A stretch of DNA of 64,000 nt, taken from assembly GCA_030615765.1 (NCBI GenBank), contig JAUWYP010000002.1, positions 1 through 64,000 of the forward strand, written 5' to 3'. This document shows positions 28,193-37,761 of the stretch, in pieces (position 1 is the stretch's first letter; every line of letters begins with the position of its first letter). Made by a program: the position numbers and the translations under genes. The notes beneath the pieces are model-generated. The model was not told the origin of the DNA. It did not search any database and was given only the letters and a program-made list of their open reading frames with translations. This DNA comes from Dehalococcoidia bacterium. GTDB lineage: Bacteria > Chloroflexota > Dehalococcoidia > SM23-28-2.

Positions 28193-28371
28193 GTGCTGGA
28201 GGAGCGATTAGCGGCCAGGTAGGGACGTAGAGAGAGGCCCCGGTGGCAGCCACCACCAGGGCCAGAGCTAAGGAATGCGGGCGCACAGCCTAGCCTTTTA
28301 CATTGTAGCGGGAAGAGCGCCCGAATAACAAGGGGTGGAGGGGCAAGAAGTAGTTAGAAAGGGGTTCGGCG

Positions 28372-29427
28372 GTGCGAAAGGTAGCGATAGTTCTCGCAGC
28401 GATGGGCCTGCTCGGCCTGAGCATCCTGGGTGGGACTGGCCCGCCGGCAGCGCCACCCGTTGAGGGTAGTGTGCCCACAGCCGACATTTATGACCCAACG
28501 ATCGTGTCCTTCTCGGCGGCACCTCAGGCGGTGATTGTGGCTGTTGGAGGAAAGGCGACGGTCTCGGTGCAAGCGACGATCCGCAACGCAGGCAACGTGA
28601 CGCTCACCAATGTCCAGGTGGAGCACAAGACATCCAATGTTTCCTGCAAGAAAGACGCCGGGCACGAGAACGACCCGGCCACGACGCAGTGGTTCTGTGT
28701 GGTTACCAACGACACCGGGAAGCGGCCCAACGACCTGCATCTCGTGTTTGCAGGTAAGGTGAGACGTGTCAAGGAATTGCACCATAGCGAGCGCTGGCCG
28801 AACTCGAATGACTGGAAGTGGAGGATAAGGGGCACAGATCAGGACAATGAAGCCAGCGATTGTCTGAAGGATGAAAACAACAAGGTAGACATGGCAGGGG
28901 ACAACCTGATTGGCCCCGGCCAGGAGGTCTGGCTCGTAGTCGAGATGTGCGATGTCAAGGGCCTGCAACGCGAAGTGGCACCAAAGAAGATATGGACGCT
29001 CCGTGGGCAAGAGCTCGGAGCGGTGACCACCAGTAGGTGGGTACCAGAAGGTACGCAAGTCACCGTTAGAGATACGGGCTCTCTCAACCCGGGGCACGAC
29101 GTGGCCGTCACCAACACGCTGGAGATCGGGTGCCTCCACGCAGGCACGTCTGGCGTACAGCTGACCAGCGAGGTCGTGGCCTTTACCCCTACAGGGACCG
29201 ACGCCGATCCTGCGGACAACCTGGCCGTCTTCGCAGTGGACGTGCAGTGCGGGCCGGTTGGCGGCATCGGCGAAGTCTTGGTGGAGGGCTGGGATGCCCC
29301 TGGCAGCGCCGCCGAGTCTTCTGACTCATCGTCTCCCCCCTACGCCGCCCTCGCCGGCGCCGCGGCGGCGGTGGTGGCCGCCCTTGCGGCGGGCGGCTGG
29401 TACGCCCGGAGGCGCTGGCTGCGGTAG
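28372..29427 (+). CDS. Secreted surface protein with C-terminal TM plus WYARRRWLR tail
   Basis: Signal peptide, NAGNVTLTNVQVEH (DUF11/CARDB-like) region, C-terminal YAALAGAAAAVVAALAAGGWYARRRWLR; GTG start with AGAAAGGGG upstream. Confidence 0.75.
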   Translation: MRKVAIVLAAMGLLGLSILGGTGPPAAPPVEGSVPTADIYDPTIVSFSAAPQAVIVAVGGKATVSVQATIRNAGNVTLTNVQVEHKTSNVSCKKDAGHENDPATTQWFCVVTNDTGKRPNDLHLVFAGKVRRVKELHHSERWPNSNDWKWRIRGTDQDNEASDCLKDENNKVDMAGDNLIGPGQEVWLVVEMCDVKGLQREVAPKKIWTLRGQELGAVTTSRWVPEGTQVTVRDTGSLNPGHDVAVTNTLEIGCLHAGTSGVQLTSEVVAFTPTGTDADPADNLAVFAVDVQCGPVGGIGEVLVEGWDAPGSAAESSDSSSPPYAALAGAAAAVVAALAAGGWYARRRWLR

Positions 29428-29455
29428 GGGCATTTCATTCTAGCTGGCGTGTGAT

Positions 29456-30277
29456 ATGGGTCGGCGTGCCAGGGCAAAGCGCCTCAAGCGCGGCCGGCGC
29501 CTACGTAGGCTGGCGGCGGTCGTCCTCGTCAGCGTAGCCCTTCTCTCCACCTCGCTCGCCGCCGGTCTGCTGCTCAGCGGCCTGATCGGCAGCGACCCTC
29601 CCGCCGGGCCCAGGACGGCGGCCATCGTCGACCAGCTCAGCCTCACGCAGGCGAACCCCACCTTCGTGGAGAGAGCCACCGACACGCTAGAGCAGGCCGG
29701 ATATGCTGTGGACTACTACGTGGGTGAAGAAGTCACGGTCGAGTTTTACAGGAACCTCCCCACGCATGGTTATGAACTGATTATCTTGAGAGTTCACTCG
29801 ACGCTCCTCGTTGAGGTAGACACCACAACAGGCAGCGCGACACCAACAGAGTACGTGGGTCTTTTCACCTCAGAGCCATACACCCGGACAAGGTATCCTG
29901 ATGAGATACGGGCTCGGCGTCTGAGTGCGGTCTTCTACTATGAAGGCGCCCCGAAATACTTCGGAACAGGGTCCGGCTTCGTCGAATCCAGCATGAAGGG
30001 CAAGTTCGACGATACGCTGATCATCATGATGGGCTGTGAGGGCCTGCGGGCCCAACGGACTGCTCGCGCCTTGCTGGACAGGGGCGCAAGAGCCTTTGTG
30101 GGCTGGAGTGGACCGGTGTCAGCCGCCCACACGGACGCCGCGACCGAACGTCTACTCCGACATCTACTGATCGACGGACTTACCATAGAACAGGCAGTCG
30201 CAAGAACCATGGCCGAAGTTGGCCCGGACCCCTCCTACGGCGCCGAGCTCCGCATCCTCACCGACGGCGGCGGGTAG
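29456..30277 (+). CDS. Membrane-anchored caspase/CHAT-like (clan CD-like) protein
   Basis: N-terminal TM anchor; YELIILRVHSTL (His block) and DTLIIMMGCEGLRAQRTARALLDRGARAFVGWSGPV (Cys block). Confidence 0.6.
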   Translation: MGRRARAKRLKRGRRLRRLAAVVLVSVALLSTSLAAGLLLSGLIGSDPPAGPRTAAIVDQLSLTQANPTFVERATDTLEQAGYAVDYYVGEEVTVEFYRNLPTHGYELIILRVHSTLLVEVDTTTGSATPTEYVGLFTSEPYTRTRYPDEIRARRLSAVFYYEGAPKYFGTGSGFVESSMKGKFDDTLIIMMGCEGLRAQRTARALLDRGARAFVGWSGPVSAAHTDAATERLLRHLLIDGLTIEQAVARTMAEVGPDPSYGAELRILTDGGG

Positions 30278-30354
30278 CGCGCCCTCCATCCCCCGACGCG
30301 CTATAATATCCCTCGAACAGCTTGCGCTCGAGCCTTGGGAGGAGCCGCCGGCCC

Positions 30355-32982
30355 ATGACCACACCCCTGCGCCGTCAGTACCTGGAGATAAAGCGCCGCT
30401 TCCCCCAGGCCATCGTCTTCTTCCGCCTGGGCGACTTCTACGAGACCTTCGACCAGGACGCCGAGCTCGTCTCCCGCGAGCTGGACATCGTCCTCACCTC
30501 GCGCCCCATCGGCAAGGGACAGCGGATACCCCTGGCGGGCATTCCCCACCACGCCCTCGATGGCTACCTGGCTAAACTAATCGCTAAAGGACACAAGGTA
30601 GCTATCTGCGAGCAGGTGAGCGATGCCGCCAAGGAGCCTGCTCCGAGCGGAGGGAAGGGCCGCACCCTGATGGAGCGCCAGGTGGTGCGCGTGGTAACCC
30701 CCGGCACAGTCGTGGAGGGTAATCTCCTCGACCAGCGGGCCAACAACTACCTGGCGTCTCTGGCGGTCGAAGGGGAGCGAGCCGGCATCGCCTACGTGGA
30801 CGTGAGCACGGGCGAGTTCGCAGTCGCCCAGATGGACGCCGACCTGCTGCCCGCCGAGCTCGACCGCCTGCGGCCCGCCGAGCTGGTGCTCCCCGAAGGC
30901 CAGGACCCGCCCGAGGGCCTCCAGGCGGCCGTCAGCCACCTAGAGGTCCATCGCTTCGACCCCGAGGCGGCCGGCGAGCTCCTTCTCGCCCATTTCGGTG
31001 CCGCCTCCCTGGATGCCTTCGGCTGCGCCGACCAGCCCCTGGCGGTGGCCGCCGCCGGCGCCGTCCTCGCCTACCTCCAGGAGAACCAGCGAGGCGCCCT
31101 CGGCCACATCACCCGACTCTCCACCTACAACGCCAGCGCCTTCATGACTCTCGACAGCCAGACCCGCCGCAACCTTGAGCTTTTCGCCAGCGTCCGCCAG
31201 GGCCCACGCAGCGCCTCTCTCCTGTCCGCCATCGATCTCACTAAGAGCTCTATGGGGGCTCGTCTCCTCCGCCGCTGGCTAGGGCAGCCTTTACTCGACA
31301 TAAAAGAACTAGCCCAACGACAGGCCAGGGTGCAGTTCTTCTTCCAGAGCGCCGTCCGCCGCGGCCAGGTGGGCTCCCTGCTGGCCAAGATGCCCGACGT
31401 AGAGCGCCTGCTGGGGCGCATCAGCGCTGGCCTGGCCTTGCCGCGAGAGGTGGTGAGCCTGCGGCGTGGCCTCGAGCTGGTGCCGTCGCTGCGTCAGGCC
31501 ATCGCCGCCGATGGGGAGGAGGCGGCAGAAGCGAGCGAGCTGTTGGCCCGCCTTCACCCCTGCCAGGAGACAGCCGCCCTCATCGAGCAGGCCATCGACG
31601 ACGAGCCCGCCGCCTCCGCCGTAGGCGGATCCGCCTCTGGCGGAAGCTTCGAGGAGGGCGAGGTAATTCGGGCCGGCTTCTCGCCGGAGCTGGACAGCCT
31701 GCGCAGCGTGGCCCGCGACGCCCGCCAGTACCTGGCCGACCTGGAGCAACGGGAGCGCCAGCAGACGGGCATCAAGTCCCTGAAGGTGCGCTACAACAAG
31801 GTCTTCGGATACTACATCGAGGTGAGCAAGGCCAACCTGAGGCTGGTGCCCGCTCACTACCAGCGGCGGCAGACCCTGGTGGGCGGCGAGCGCTTCACCA
31901 CCCCTGAGCTGAAGGAGCGCGAGTTCCAGATCCTCCACGCCCGCGAGCGCCAGGAGGAGCTGGAGGCGACCCTCTTCCGTCAGGTGTGCGCCCAGGTGGC
32001 CGCCGAGGGCAAGCGCATCCTGGAGCTAGCGGCCGCCATCGCCGAGACCGACGTCTTCTGCGCCCTGGCCGAGGTGGCCGCCCGCTACGGCTACGTGCGG
32101 CCGGAGGTGACCCAGGACGACGAGATCGCCATCCGCGACGGCCGCCATCCGGTGGTGGAGCGCATGCTGCCTTCGGCAGCGTTCGTCCCCAACGATACCC
32201 ACCTCTCCAACCAGGACGCCCAGATCATCGTCCTCACCGGGCCCAACATGGCGGGCAAGTCCACTTACATCCGCCAGGTGGCCCTCATCGTGCTGCTGGC
32301 CCAGATGGGCAGCTTCGTACCCGCCGCCTCGGCCCGCATCGGCATCGTTGACCGCATCTTCACCCGCGTGGGCGCCCTGGACGACATCGCCGCCGGCCAG
32401 TCGACCTTCCTGGTGGAGATGCTGGAGACGGCTAATATCCTCCACAACGCCACGCCCAGGTCCCTCCTCCTGTTCGACGAGATCGGCCGCGGCACCAGCA
32501 CCTACGACGGCATGGCCATCGCCCGCGCCGTGGTGGAGTTCATCCACCACCGGCCGGAGGTGGCCGCCAAGACCCTCTTCGCCACCCACTACCACGAACT
32601 GGTCGACCTGGCCGCCTTCCTGCCGCGGGTGAAGAACTACAACGTGGCCGTGAGCGAAGAGGAGGGGCGAGTAGTCTTCCTCCACCGCATCCTTCCCGGC
32701 GGCGCCGACAAGAGCTACGGCGTGCACGTCGCCCAGCTTGCCGGCATGCCCCGACCGGTCATCCAGCGGGCGCAGGAGGTGCTGAGCGAGCTGGAGGACA
32801 AGGGCGACCGCCTGCCCCGCCGACGCCGCCCCCGCCAGGCCGCCGTGCAGCTATCCTTCCTGGGCGCCAGCGACGCCGTCCTGGAGGAGCTGGCCTCCCT
32901 GGACGTGGACGGCCTCACCCCTCTGCAGGCCATCACCAAGCTCTACGAGCTGCGAGAGAGGGCGCGGGGGCCTAACCCCTAG
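30355..32982 (+). CDS. mutS: DNA mismatch repair protein MutS
   Basis: TPLRRQYLEIKRRFPQAIVFFRLGDFYETF, TGPNMAGKSTYIRQVALI, DEIGRGTSTYDGMAIA. Confidence 0.97.
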   Translation: MTTPLRRQYLEIKRRFPQAIVFFRLGDFYETFDQDAELVSRELDIVLTSRPIGKGQRIPLAGIPHHALDGYLAKLIAKGHKVAICEQVSDAAKEPAPSGGKGRTLMERQVVRVVTPGTVVEGNLLDQRANNYLASLAVEGERAGIAYVDVSTGEFAVAQMDADLLPAELDRLRPAELVLPEGQDPPEGLQAAVSHLEVHRFDPEAAGELLLAHFGAASLDAFGCADQPLAVAAAGAVLAYLQENQRGALGHITRLSTYNASAFMTLDSQTRRNLELFASVRQGPRSASLLSAIDLTKSSMGARLLRRWLGQPLLDIKELAQRQARVQFFFQSAVRRGQVGSLLAKMPDVERLLGRISAGLALPREVVSLRRGLELVPSLRQAIAADGEEAAEASELLARLHPCQETAALIEQAIDDEPAASAVGGSASGGSFEEGEVIRAGFSPELDSLRSVARDARQYLADLEQRERQQTGIKSLKVRYNKVFGYYIEVSKANLRLVPAHYQRRQTLVGGERFTTPELKEREFQILHARERQEELEATLFRQVCAQVAAEGKRILELAAAIAETDVFCALAEVAARYGYVRPEVTQDDEIAIRDGRHPVVERMLPSAAFVPNDTHLSNQDAQIIVLTGPNMAGKSTYIRQVALIVLLAQMGSFVPAASARIGIVDRIFTRVGALDDIAAGQSTFLVEMLETANILHNATPRSLLLFDEIGRGTSTYDGMAIARAVVEFIHHRPEVAAKTLFATHYHELVDLAAFLPRVKNYNVAVSEEEGRVVFLHRILPGGADKSYGVHVAQLAGMPRPVIQRAQEVLSELEDKGDRLPRRRRPRQAAVQLSFLGASDAVLEELASLDVDGLTPLQAITKLYELRERARGPNP
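31615..31644. repeat. 30-bp double-palindrome element inside mutS
   Basis: TCCGCCGTAGGCGGATCCGCCTCTGGCGGA; in-frame SAVGGSASGG; 29/30 identical to 22475-22504. Confidence 0.85.
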
Positions 32983-32989
32983 CCCACAG

Positions 32990-34340
32990 CTAGTCCTTCA
33001 CAACCCCCGGCACCACGGAGCGGTAGGCGTGGGTGTTCAGCGTCTCGCCCATGTTCAGGCGGCCCCAGCCGTCCCAGTTAGGCGTGTCGCCGTTGGGCAG
33101 GTCATCGCTGGAGATGCGCAGAAGGGCGCGGATGTCGGCGTCGCCGCGGGACGAATCCTGAGATAGAAGCAACGCCACCAGCCCTGATACGAAGGCGGTA
33201 GCAAAGGACGTTCCCTCGCCCGTAGCGTAGCCGCCGTCGAGGTGAGTGCTGAACACGTCCACCCCCGGCGCCGCCACGTTCACCTCCGGGCCCCAGTTGC
33301 TGAAGGAAGCGCGGCTGTTGGGGTCGGAGTGGTCGAAGGCAGACACGGCGATGACCCCCGAGTAGGCCGCCGGGTAGCCCACCCCCTCCTGGCCCTCGTT
33401 CCCTGAAGCCCCCACAAGGATGGCACCGAAGACATCGTGGGCCTCCTTCACCGCCTCCTCCAGAGCGCGGCTGGGCGACGGTCGAGCCATGCTCAGGTTG
33501 ATTATCTGGGCGCCGCTCTTGGCAGCATAGATGATACCCTGGGCCACGTCGGAGGCCGTGCCGGCACCCGTCGGATCGAGCACCTTCACCGGCAGCAGGG
33601 TCGGCCCCCAGGCCGTTCCCGCCACGCCCAGGCCGTTGTTGCTCCTGGCCCCCACAATGCCGGCCACCATCGTGCCGTGGCCGTGGTCATCGCTGGGGTC
33701 GCTGGAGGGCGGCAGGACCACGAAGTTGCAGCCGTTGACATCATCTATGCACCCGTTCTTGTCGTCGTCGATGTCGTTGCCCAGCACCTCGCGGGCGTTG
33801 ATCCAGATCTTGGCCTCCAGATCGGGGTGATCCAGGTCCACCCCCGTGTCCAGCACTGCCACGATGATAGCCGACCTCCCCCTCTCGATATCCCAACCAG
33901 CGGGGGCGTTGATGATATCGTAGTACCAAGCCTGCTTCTGCGAGTAGAGGGGATCATCGGGCACTATCGCCGCCCGAACAATGTAGTTGGGCTCCGCATA
34001 CTCCACCCAGGGCAATGCGTTATAGAGAGTGGAGGCCTGTTGCACATCGATCCCTTCAGGCAGGCGAAGCCGATACAGCCGCAGGGTGGCATCGTGCTCT
34101 ATCACCACCCCTCCTGCCAGCCTCAGGACAGCGGCCACAGCGGTGGGCGGCAGGGGCAGGCTGGCCTTTACCAGCAGCTCGCCGGGGGCAAACTCCGCGG
34201 CGTCAACTGGGTGAGCCGCCACAGGGGCAACGTGAGGGGCCAAGACCTGCGAGGAGGCCGACGGGTAGGGAACGTTGTTAGCCAACACGAAGGCAGCCGC
34301 CAGCAGGGGCAGCGACCACAGCCAGCGAAAAGCCCTCATG
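32990..34340 (-). CDS. Secreted S8 (subtilisin-like) serine protease
   Basis: VAVLDTGVDLDHPDL, DDHGHGTMVAGIVGA, GEGTSFATAFVSG catalytic blocks; N-terminal signal peptide. Confidence 0.93.
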
Positions 34341-34466
34341 CCGATATTCTCCCCCCATCTCCCGCTCAGTGGCGCTAGTATAGCAATGGACAATGAATCG
34401 AGCAATCAGGCTTCGAGGGAGCGTAAGGGCAGTCCGCTGCCGATAAAATTCACTGGGTGGTAAGAT

Positions 34467-36215
34467 ATGCGGATGGAGGGTGAGCTTCAAGCGTTGACCA
34501 TTCGCATTCTTCCGCCCGAAGTGTCCGTCCTTATCGCCGCCGGCGAGGTGGTGGAGCGCCCAGCCTCGGTGGTGAAGGAGTTGATCGAGAACAGCCTTGA
34601 TGCCGGTGCCAGTCAGGTGTCCATCGAGGTGAGGCAGGGCGGGCTTGGCCTCATCCGGGTGACCGACAACGGTAAGGGCATCCCTTCCGACATGCTGGCC
34701 CTGGCCTTTCATCGCTACGCTACCAGCAAGGTGACCCTGGCGCGAGACCTGACCCGCATCACCACCCTGGGCTTCAGAGGAGAGGCCCTGCCCAGCATCG
34801 CCGCCGTCGCCGAGGTGGAGATGCTCTCCCGCCCCGCCGATGCAGTCGCCGGAGCCTACCTGCGCCTGGTGGACGGAACTCCGGTCGAGCAAGGCACGCG
34901 GGGCGCGCCCGTAGGCACCACCGTCACCGTCCTCCATCTCTTCGCCAAGCAGCCCGCCCGGCGCAAGTTCATGCGCCCGCCTCCTGCCGAAAATCAGCAG
35001 ATCGCCAGCCTGGTCAGTCAGTACGCCCTGGCCTACCCCGAGGTGCGCTTCTCTCTGCGTCTGGACGCTCGTCAAGCCCTCCTCACCAGCGGCAGTGGCG
35101 AACTGACCGATGCGGTGGCCAGCGTCTACGGCGCCGAGGTAGCGGCCGCCATGCTGCCCATGCGCTGGCCTCTGGATGGCGAACGGACGACGATCAGGGT
35201 GAGCGGACTGGCCAGCCCTCCCCACATCTCGCGGGCCAGCCGAGGCTACGTCAGCCTATTCATCAATCGCCGCTGGGTGCTAAACCGACGGCTGACCTTC
35301 GCTGTAGAGGAAGCCTATTCCGGCCTGATGCCGGCGGGTCGCCACCCCATCGCCGTAGTCGACCTCCGCCTCCCTTGCGAGGAGGTAGACGTGAACGTGC
35401 ACCCCACCAAGGCCGAGGTGCGCTTCCGCCAGGAGAACGATGCGTTCGCCGCCGTACAGCGAGCGGTGCGACAGGCCCTGCTGGAGCAAGCGCCCGTTCC
35501 TTCCGTCCCGTCGACCACTGGTGCCGCCGTGACCCAGCCAGCCACCCCTGAGGAGATGACCCCTCCACCTCTGTGGCAGCGGGCTGTGGAAGCGGAAGGC
35601 CAGCCTCAGACGGCAGCAGGCACCGTGGCACCGCCACCCAAGGTTTCCCTGCCCATGCTGCGGGTGGTGGGGCAGATCGGCAGTACGTACATTGTGGCTG
35701 AAGGGCCCGAGGGAATGTACCTTATCGACCAGCACGCCGCCCACGAGCGGGTCCTCTTCGAAGAGATCTGCGCCGCGCGCCAGAGACGAGCCGTGGACGC
35801 GCAAGGACTGCTGGAGCCAGCCATAGTGGAGGTATCGCCTCAGCAGAAGGAGGTCATCCTCGCCTACTATGAGGCGCTCTCGGAGCACGGCTTCCAGTTG
35901 GAGCCCTTCGGCGAGCGCACCTACCTGGTGAGAGCCATCCCCGCCGTCCTGGCGGAGAAAGACCTATCGCGGGCCTTCGCCGAGTTGCTGGACACCCTGA
36001 GCGAAGAGGCCGCGGTCGATCAGCAGGACCGGGTGGCGTTCAGCCTGGCCTGCCACGCTGCGGTGAGGGCGGGCCAATCCCTCGCCTTGGAGGAGATGCG
36101 CGAGCTGATCCGGCGACTGGAGCAGGCTGAGGTGCCCCACACCTGCCCCCACGGCCGCCCCACCATGATCCACATGAGCACTGCTCTCCTGGAGAAGGAG
36201 TTCCGTCGCCGCTAG
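34467..36215 (+). CDS. mutL: DNA mismatch repair protein MutL
   Basis: IAAGEVVERPASVVKELIENSLDAGAS, GFRGEALPSIA, C-terminal QHAAHERVLFE and CPHGRPT. Confidence 0.95.
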   Translation: MRMEGELQALTIRILPPEVSVLIAAGEVVERPASVVKELIENSLDAGASQVSIEVRQGGLGLIRVTDNGKGIPSDMLALAFHRYATSKVTLARDLTRITTLGFRGEALPSIAAVAEVEMLSRPADAVAGAYLRLVDGTPVEQGTRGAPVGTTVTVLHLFAKQPARRKFMRPPPAENQQIASLVSQYALAYPEVRFSLRLDARQALLTSGSGELTDAVASVYGAEVAAAMLPMRWPLDGERTTIRVSGLASPPHISRASRGYVSLFINRRWVLNRRLTFAVEEAYSGLMPAGRHPIAVVDLRLPCEEVDVNVHPTKAEVRFRQENDAFAAVQRAVRQALLEQAPVPSVPSTTGAAVTQPATPEEMTPPPLWQRAVEAEGQPQTAAGTVAPPPKVSLPMLRVVGQIGSTYIVAEGPEGMYLIDQHAAHERVLFEEICAARQRRAVDAQGLLEPAIVEVSPQQKEVILAYYEALSEHGFQLEPFGERTYLVRAIPAVLAEKDLSRAFAELLDTLSEEAAVDQQDRVAFSLACHAAVRAGQSLALEEMRELIRRLEQAEVPHTCPHGRPTMIHMSTALLEKEFRRR

Positions 36216-36243
36216 CCCCGGCCCGACAGCGATCTGCCAGCGT

Positions 36244-37749
36244 CTAGCGCGGCGAGTCCTCTCGCATCTCTCGCCAGGCGACCATCCTGGCAATAGCCTT
36301 GGCCGCCCGCGGGATGCTGGGAAAGACGGGAAAGCCCCGCCGCCAGCAGCGCTCCAGAAAGCGCAGCGAGTAGTCCGTGGCCTCCAGCAGCGGGGGCGTG
36401 GCCACCACCAGAACGATGGGCTTCTTCGCTGCTTCCCGCGCCCGCGCCAGGACATCGACCACCGCCTCCATCAGCCCGTCCAAGTCGAGGCCCATGGCCG
36501 TGGCTACCCGCCCCGGGCCCCAACCGAAGCCGGTATGGGCCAGCAGCACGTCCACCGCCTCGTCAGAGGCCACAAGGCACAGAGTGTCAGTCAGCTTGGT
36601 CGGCTCCATGATGGCCAGGGTGTCCACGGGATTGCGCACGCTGCTGCCGGCCACAGGGGTGAAACGACGCAACTCCTCCTGAACGCGCTGAGAGAGAAGG
36701 GGCGCCTTCAGCCCGGCTTCGTCCACCTCATCGGCGGCAAAGACGCTGAAGCCGCCACCACCACCCACGATACCCACGCCCCGTCCCGCCGGCGGCTGCT
36801 CTAGGAACCGGAAGACGAGCAGCATGTCCACCAGTTCGTCCATGCTGTCCACCTCCACGGCACCCACCTGACGGACAAGGGCCTTAAACACCGCCAGCGA
36901 GCCAGCCAGGCTAGCGGTATGAGAGAAGACGGCCCGGCCCCCAGACTCAGTGCGACCACCTTTGAGCACGATGACCGGTTTGCGGGCCGATGCCCTACGC
37001 ATCGCCCGAAAGAAGCGTCGCCCGTCCCTTACCCCTTCGACGTAGGCAGCGATGATCTCCGTATCGGGGTCCTCGGTCAGGTACTCCAGGAAATCGCCCT
37101 CGTTCAGGTCGGCGGCGTTACCGTAGCTGATTATCTTGCTGAAGCGAATGCCCCGCGGCGCCGCCGACGTCAGCAGGTCGGCGGCATTGCCGCCGCTCTG
37201 GGACATAAAGGCCACCGGCCCGGGTGCTCGCGGCGTGCCAGGCCCGAAGGAGATCTTGGCCGCCGGGCAGTATATCCCTATGCAGTTGGGGCCAATGACG
37301 CGGATGCCTCCCTGGCGAGCCCGTTGCACCACCTGACGCTCCAGCTCGGCCCCCTCCTCCTCGCCCGTCTCGCTGAAGCCAGCGGTGAAGAAGTGCATGC
37401 TCTTGACACCCTTGGCCACGCAGTCGTCAACGACGTCGAGAACCGCACGGACGGGGATGCTGAAGATGACATGGTCTACCGGTCCGGGGATGTCCAGCAG
37501 GCTGGGATAGCACTTGAGGCCCAGGAGATTCTCGTACGTGGGGTTCACCGGATAGAGGCCGCCCTCGAAGCCCATGTACTGGATGGCGATCACAAAGCTG
37601 GTGCCCATGGCACCGAAGCCGAACTGGGGCGAAGGCCCCACCACCGCCACCGAGCGGGGATGGAAGATGTAATCGATAGCTAGGGGGTCACCCTCTTGGG
37701 CCGGATGCCGCTCGCCGACCTCTTTCTTCTCACCTTCGCTCACTGCCAA
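36244..37749 (-). CDS. CoA-binding acetate-CoA ligase (ADP-forming) alpha-subunit-like protein
   Basis: FHPRSVAVVGPSPQFG, VIGPNCIGIYCP, MSQSGGNAADLL motifs. Confidence 0.85.
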   Translation of the reverse strand: MAVSEGEKKEVGERHPAQEGDPLAIDYIFHPRSVAVVGPSPQFGFGAMGTSFVIAIQYMGFEGGLYPVNPTYENLLGLKCYPSLLDIPGPVDHVIFSIPVRAVLDVVDDCVAKGVKSMHFFTAGFSETGEEEGAELERQVVQRARQGGIRVIGPNCIGIYCPAAKISFGPGTPRAPGPVAFMSQSGGNAADLLTSAAPRGIRFSKIISYGNAADLNEGDFLEYLTEDPDTEIIAAYVEGVRDGRRFFRAMRRASARKPVIVLKGGRTESGGRAVFSHTASLAGSLAVFKALVRQVGAVEVDSMDELVDMLLVFRFLEQPPAGRGVGIVGGGGGFSVFAADEVDEAGLKAPLLSQRVQEELRRFTPVAGSSVRNPVDTLAIMEPTKLTDTLCLVASDEAVDVLLAHTGFGWGPGRVATAMGLDLDGLMEAVVDVLARAREAAKKPIVLVVATPPLLEATDYSLRFLERCWRRGFPVFPSIPRAAKAIARMVAWREMREDSPR

Positions 37750-37761
37750 GCCTCCATCCTA

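Noticed and set aside
28098-28371. Known riboswitch (c-di-GMP, THF or cobalamin) in this leader
   Set aside because: I could not find the conserved core motifs of these classes; left as an unclassified structured leader.
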